Position numbers and translations under genes: made by a program. The notes under the pieces are model-generated. The model ran no database searches, was not told the origin of the DNA, and saw nothing but the letters and a program-made list of their open reading frames with translations. A stretch of DNA of 7,888 nt from Candidatus Methanophaga sp. GoMg3.2 (GTDB taxonomy: Archaea; Halobacteriota; Syntropharchaeia; Alkanophagales; Methanospirareceae), in the NCBI GenBank assembly GCA_013180565.1, contig QBUN01000318.1:1-7888 (forward strand). Direction: 5' to 3'. Shown here piece by piece: positions 5,325 to 7,888 of this stretch. Every line of letters starts with the position of its first letter. The first letter of the stretch is position 1.

Positions 5325-6292
5325 AGTCGTAAAACGCTTTTAGATTCGGAATCCAAAGGCGGAACAATTAATTGCCCTTTCCTTTTCCCATCTCGGTATT
5401 CCACCAACACCTCTTCCTCGGCACGAGCATCCGAATATCGCGCGGTCAGCCGTGCTGCGAGTACAATTGCTTCTTTGTCCTTAGAACCTTCTAAAATCGT
5501 TAGTGGGCTTCCGTAACCAGGCACCTCAAAAACATAATCCTCCGGACGCTTCAAATCAGAAAGAAGCCTATTCTCTGCTTCATTCCTACCCACTATGAGT
5601 TTTGACGAAGCGATCCTAAAATGCCTGCCTATCTTAAGTAACGCGAGATCGATCTTTGTTACTGTCTCATTATGCGTGAATAAATCCTTAACTTTCGATG
5701 CAAATTCCTTGTCGGTTAGGAGACAACCGCCAGCAGGCGATGGATAGTCCAGCTTAAACTTCGTTGCTAGTGCGATCTGAACCTTTCTGCTCTTACCCTT
5801 TAGATCTAATAGCTTGCTACGGTCTATCCAGCCTTCACACTCAGGAATAGTTTTCGGTAATACTTTTGCTGATAGCGGTCTTAGGACCATACCTTCTAAT
5901 CCCGCTTCCCTATCCTCTATTTCTAATGCTTTCTTGTGCTGGCTCATTGGTCTTTCTCCGAGTACATCGCCCGTGAAGATGAATTCGGCACCTATTTCTT
6001 CCGCGATCCTTTTCGCTTCGCGCAGCATGTAACTATGACAGTCTATACAGGGGTTCATTCCCGAGCCATAGCCATACTTGGGGTTTCTTATTATCTCCAA
6101 ATACTCGGCGCCTGCTTCTACATGTATAATCGGTATCTCAAACCTCTTGGCTACTGCACCTGCATAGTCCGTCTTTTCCGCTGTAAATGGCAAAATAAGT
6201 TGCAATGCTACGACTTCTAGTCCCTGATCTAAGACAAGCTTAGTTGCCAATATCGAATCCAAACCGCCGGATAATAATGCTAACGCTTTCAT
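5321..6292 (-). CDS. MnmA/ThiI-like PP-loop ATPase, probable tRNA sulfurtransferase-type protein
   Basis: The 323-residue product starts directly with an adenine-nucleotide alpha-hydrolase fold: LLSGGLDS (6-13) is the PP-loop, PCIDCH (81-86) supplies a CxxC, and GDVLGERPMSQH (108-119) matches a motif typical of MnmA-like thiolases. PSPAGGCLLTD (184-194) supplies a third conserved cysteine, C190. The C-terminal third (about 215-310, with KIGRHFRIAS and LIVGRNEAEN) resembles the NFACT-type RNA-binding domain found fused to this family. Such proteins are often annotated as tRNA 2-thiouridine or 4-thiouridine enzymes, but the archaeal target is not defined. The protein lacks the THUMP domain of true ThiI. 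It is cytosolic, full length and convergent with the TtuA-like gene, 77 bases apart. The ATG at 6292 begins the conserved first strand (MKALALLSGG). Confidence 0.87.
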   Translation of the reverse strand: MKALALLSGGLDSILATKLVLDQGLEVVALQLILPFTAEKTDYAGAVAKRFEIPIIHVEAGAEYLEIIRNPKYGYGSGMNPCIDCHSYMLREAKRIAEEIGAEFIFTGDVLGERPMSQHKKALEIEDREAGLEGMVLRPLSAKVLPKTIPECEGWIDRSKLLDLKGKSRKVQIALATKFKLDYPSPAGGCLLTDKEFASKVKDLFTHNETVTKIDLALLKIGRHFRIASSKLIVGRNEAENRLLSDLKRPEDYVFEVPGYGSPLTILEGSKDKEAIVLAARLTARYSDARAEEEVLVEYRDGKRKGQLIVPPLDSESKSVLRL

Positions 6293-6297
6293 CTCTA

Positions 6298-6362
6298 AAT
6301 TTCCTTTTTAGAAAAAAGAAAACCTGTTTCTTTGGTTAAACTTTCTTTTCCAAAGAAAGGTT
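6298..6362 (-). repeat. AT-rich hairpin element upstream of the MnmA/ThiI-like gene
   Basis: Arm 6321-6335 pairs with 6350-6362 (aacc plus tttctttgg against ccaaagaaaggtt), 13 bp with a two-base bulge. A competing small stem, ctttcttt/aaagaaag, lies at 6341-6348/6352-6359. On the minus strand the distal part reads ttttcttttttctaaaaagg, nearly identical to ttttcttttttcctaaaaaa at 3035-3054. aagaaagttt here also matches 2919-2928. The two places therefore look like diverged copies of one dispersed element in opposite orientation. Here it would lie in the 5' leader or promoter of the minus-strand gene. Confidence 0.45.
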
Positions 6363-6499
6363 GTTGCCAAAATATTTCTTAAGATTTGAATACCACGCTT
6401 GCCATTTGCAATCGGACAATGAGTAAAAAAATAGCGAAAAGCTCGAAGAGATCATCAAGTTTTTATATGAAGACTTCAAAAGTAAAAGCAACAGGAAAC

Positions 6500-6736
6500 A
6501 TGGAAAAAGTAATAAAGGCTAGGTTCTTGGAGGGCACTTTTAAGCCTTTGGAGAGAGTGGAACTTGAAGAGGGAAAAGAGGTCACAGTAACAATAAGAGA
6601 ATTCACAAATGAGACAAAGGATGCTTTTAAACTGGCAATGGGGGGCTGGAAAGGGAAGATTAACTGCGAGAAGCAGATTAATAATATTTACAAGAGCAGA
6701 CAATTATCTACTAAAAGACCGGCAGTTGAATTATGA
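6500..6736 (+). CDS. AF2212-like (DUF104) antitoxin
   Basis: The 78-residue product begins MEKVIKARFLEGTFKPLERV and continues with LEEGKEVTVTI, the conserved N-terminal DNA-binding part of the AF2212-like VapB-type antitoxins. It ends with AFKLAMGGW and the tail NNIYKSRQLSTKRPAVEL typical of the family's toxin-binding region. The frame is open further upstream, from a TTG at 6386 and ATGs at 6419 and 6467, but that part is only a Lys/Ser-rich leader. The ATG at 6500, preceded by AGGA, gives the family's usual length. A PIN-domain VapC toxin normally follows with a short overlap. Here the next frame is broken after a few codons (6733-6796), so the antitoxin seems orphaned. Free antitoxins may still repress their own promoter or neutralise a related toxin elsewhere. 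Confidence 0.8.
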   Translation: MEKVIKARFLEGTFKPLERVELEEGKEVTVTIREFTNETKDAFKLAMGGWKGKINCEKQINNIYKSRQLSTKRPAVEL

Positions 6737-6796
6737 ATTACATATAACATAAATGCGTTCGAGAGAGTGGAGAATTTAAAGATTTTTAGTGACTGA
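6733..6796 (+). pseudogene. Possible remnant of a VapC (PIN) toxin start
   Basis: An ATG at 6733 overlaps the antitoxin stop as ATGA, the usual coupling in these modules, and reads MNYI then a stop. After a shift to the antitoxin's frame the text reads YNINAFERVENLKIFSD before a TGA at 6794-6796. The string resembles the first strand of a PIN domain (Y-D-T-N-V-F) with the first catalytic Asp replaced by Asn. This is a tentative reading of about 20 codons. The DNA may simply be non-coding. Confidence 0.25.
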
Positions 6797-6803
6797 GTAA
6801 AAG

Positions 6804-7156
6804 CTATCTCAACCTCAACCCATACTTCTTTGGTCGCTCACTGCTAACAACTTCCAGAATAGATGCATACTTCTGCACAGCCTTCCAAAAAGTCGTCTGG
6901 GCGAGTTATATCTCTCAGCCAGGATTATCATCGCTTCGGACGTGAAAGGGTTATTATCACTCGCCCTTTTTCTTATTATTTCTACCAGATCACCTCTTAC
7001 TATAGACGATAAGACCATTGTCTTCCCTATTCGGTCCTTAAATGCAGGTGTAAAAGTCTCCAATGCGGGATCAGTTGTCGCTATTACAATTGAATGCAAA
7101 TCTTTCATACCACATGTCTCATATTGTCTTTTTTGTCTTGTTTCTATTGTCTTCAT
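6804..7156 (-). pseudogene. AAA+ ATPase fragment, truncated at the N-terminus and frameshifted, with a winged-helix-like tail
   Basis: From an ATG at 7156 the frame encodes HSIVIATTDPALETF and TPAFKDRIGKTMVL, which read as sensor-1 and arginine-finger regions of an AAA+ module. A lid-like helical segment follows (SEAMIILAERYN). Walker A and B motifs are missing. In-frame stops lie just upstream, so the N-terminal half is lost. That frame then runs on to a TGA at 6815-6817 with poor-looking sequence. A second frame, entered near 6903-6908, reads LAQTTFWKAVQKYASILEV and ends KKYGLRLR at TAG 6804-6806. It joins naturally after AERYN as a helix-turn-helix, so a one-frame shift separates the two halves. 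The parent was probably a DNA-related or signalling ATPase. Its exact family is not recognised. Confidence 0.6.
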
Positions 7157-7415
7157 AATATTGTTATGTCCTGTTTTAGTTATTTATTTCCTTTCGTTTT
7201 TTTTTTGGGGGGGGGTTAACATGACACGTGTCGCAAAATGTCCTGGGATATGTTCTGTCTTTCCGACAGCAAAAATAGAATATGACAAAATATGCTTGAA
7301 TTCATAGATGGCTCCACTCTCCCTTTTATTGAATTTGTTGAGACTTCGTAGGGGGAGGAGGTAAAACGTCTGAATCCCAAACTCCTAATCCATAATCCCA
7401 AAACAATTACAATCC
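7157..7415. other. 259-base stretch without a confident gene
   Basis: This stretch lies between the ATPase remnant and the TPR gene. It contains the T10G9 tract (7197-7215), a purine run gggggaggagg on the plus strand (7351-7361), and part of an AATCC-rich low-complexity stretch (7373-7422). A minus-strand open frame (7184-7384) has plausible amino-acid composition, for example AVGKTEHIPGHFATRVM, but no start codon upstream and no recognised similarity, so it is not called. The promoter expected for any minus-strand gene here was not identified. Confidence 0.4.
7197..7215. repeat. Homopolymer junction of ten T followed by nine G
   Basis: Ten consecutive T (7197-7206) run directly into nine consecutive G (7207-7215). 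Such tracts are prone to polymerase slippage and also to sequencing and assembly error. It lies about 40 bases upstream of the ATG of the ATPase remnant on the minus strand, outside any confident gene. Confidence 0.8.
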
Positions 7416-7888
7416 TTAATCCCCTTCACAAAAATCCCTGACTAATTTTAGATTCCGTTCTACAAAGGGGTATATTTCTGGGTATTTGCGCTCACTGTAT
7501 ATTCTTAACGCTTCCTCATATGCCCCTATCGCTCTCCTGCAATTTTCCACCTTACCCTCTACCTCTGCTAGAGTTACGTATGCATTACCAAGATTATTCT
7601 GCGTCATTCCATAATCTATTGGGAACCGGTCGCACGTTCTTACCTCCAGCGCTTCCTCATATGCTTCTATCGCACTGTTGCAGTTCTCCGCCTTAGCCTC
7701 TACCTCTGCTAGAGTTACGTATGCATTACCAAGATTATTCTGTGTCGTCCCATAATCCATTGGGAACCGGTCGCGCGTTCGTACCTTCAGCGCTTCCTCA
7801 CATGCTTCTATCGCTCTCTTGCTGTTCTCCGCTTTAGCCTCTACCTCTGCTAGAGTTATGTATGCATTACCAAGATTATTCTTTGTCG
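7416..7888 (-). CDS. Tetratricopeptide-repeat protein, C-terminal part (gene continues beyond the right edge)
   Basis: The minus frame is open from the window edge to a TAA at 7416-7418, giving at least 156 residues. It consists of 47-residue TPR-like units with the pattern TQNNLGNAYVTLAEVE, then ENC-x-x-AIEAYEEALEVRT, and a linker containing DRFP-x-DYG. Two complete units and one partial unit are visible, followed by a closing helix that ends LVRDFCEGD. TPR arrays form superhelical scaffolds for protein binding. The repeat is longer than the classic 34 residues, as in TPR/Sel1-like or NPHP3/kinesin-light-chain-type variants. An ATG at 7760 lies inside a repeat and is not a credible start. 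Any N-terminal effector domain lies outside the window. The partner and function are unknown. Confidence 0.85.
   Translation of the reverse strand, partial: TKNNLGNAYITLAEVEAKAENSKRAIEACEEALKVRTRDRFPMDYGTTQNNLGNAYVTLAEVEAKAENCNSAIEAYEEALEVRTCDRFPIDYGMTQNNLGNAYVTLAEVEGKVENCRRAIGAYEEALRIYSERKYPEIYPFVERNLKLVRDFCEGD
7499..7888 (-). repeat. 141-bp tandem DNA repeat inside the TPR gene
   Basis: The same text (acctctgctagagtta, then gtatgcattaccaag) recurs starting at 7561, 7702 and 7843, exactly 141 bases apart (47 codons), with few differences per unit. Identity extends through silent positions, so the units arose by recent duplication or are kept alike by recombination. Confidence 0.85.

Noticed and set aside
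5814..6220. Plus-strand open frames opposite the MnmA/ThiI-like gene
   Set aside because: These are shadows of a minus-strand gene with strong family motifs in the correct frame.
6386..6499. N-terminal extension of the antitoxin from a TTG or earlier ATG
   Set aside because: The family begins at the MEKVIKARF segment. The extension is a low-complexity Lys/Ser run, and the ATG at 6500 has its own ribosome site.
6942..7307. Plus-strand open frame with hydrophobic stretches, suggesting a small membrane protein
   Set aside because: It lies largely antisense to the AAA+ remnant, whose minus-strand reading has clear ATPase motifs, and it passes through the T10G9 tract. The hydrophobicity comes from the reverse complement of charged codons.
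7184..7384. Minus-strand open frame with plausible composition (contains AVGKTEHIPGHFATRVM)
   Set aside because: It has no start codon near its beginning, no recognised motif, and its end depends on the exact length of a homopolymer. It is noted under the 7157-7415 region but not called a gene.

Overview
The window looks archaeal, most likely from a methanogen-related or methane-oxidising euryarchaeon (Methanomicrobia/ANME-like). That placement is inferred. The signs are short or absent 5' leaders behind TATA-like boxes, an AF2212-type antitoxin, a HisA/HisF paralogue of the archaeal kind, a Ncs6/TtuA-type tRNA thiolase with two zinc fingers, and a 47-residue-period TPR protein. No rRNA, tRNA, CRISPR array or complete mobile element was found.

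Left edge (1-575): a short C-terminal fragment of an unknown protein is followed, in the same frame, by a 153-residue Ser/Thr-rich hypothetical protein that looks like one domain of a larger secreted protein. Positions 599-2866 hold a HisA-like TIM-barrel gene (minus) and, divergent from it, a DUF1015 gene (plus). Between them lie probable promoters and a 56-bp imperfect palindrome built on a 10-bp period. A shorter relative of that palindrome lies just after the DUF1015 gene.

Centre (3033-6362): an AT-rich hairpin separates the DUF1015 gene from a tight two-gene minus-strand unit, ridA then a DUF84/YjjX inosine/xanthosine triphosphatase. Both products remove damaged or reactive metabolites. 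This RidA carries an N-terminal hydrophobic extension that resembles a signal peptide. In the divergent spacer, a near-perfect Shine-Dalgarno sequence precedes a 17-codon Thr-rich open frame. Next come two PP-loop ATPases arranged tail to tail, a TtuA/Ncs6-type tRNA 2-thiolation enzyme (plus) and a MnmA/ThiI-like enzyme (minus). Hairpins lie between their ends.

Right side (6363-7888): this part looks accessory and decaying. It has an AF2212-like antitoxin whose toxin survives at most as a short broken remnant, a frameshifted and N-terminally truncated AAA+ ATPase with a winged-helix-like tail, a T10G9 homopolymer junction, and the 3' part of a TPR gene whose repeats are nearly identical at DNA level with a 141-bp period.

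No clear undescribed multi-gene system is visible. The best leads are the leader-peptide candidate at 4225-4293, the possibly exported RidA paired with an NTP-cleaning enzyme, the two families of dispersed hairpins, and the decayed antitoxin/ATPase region.
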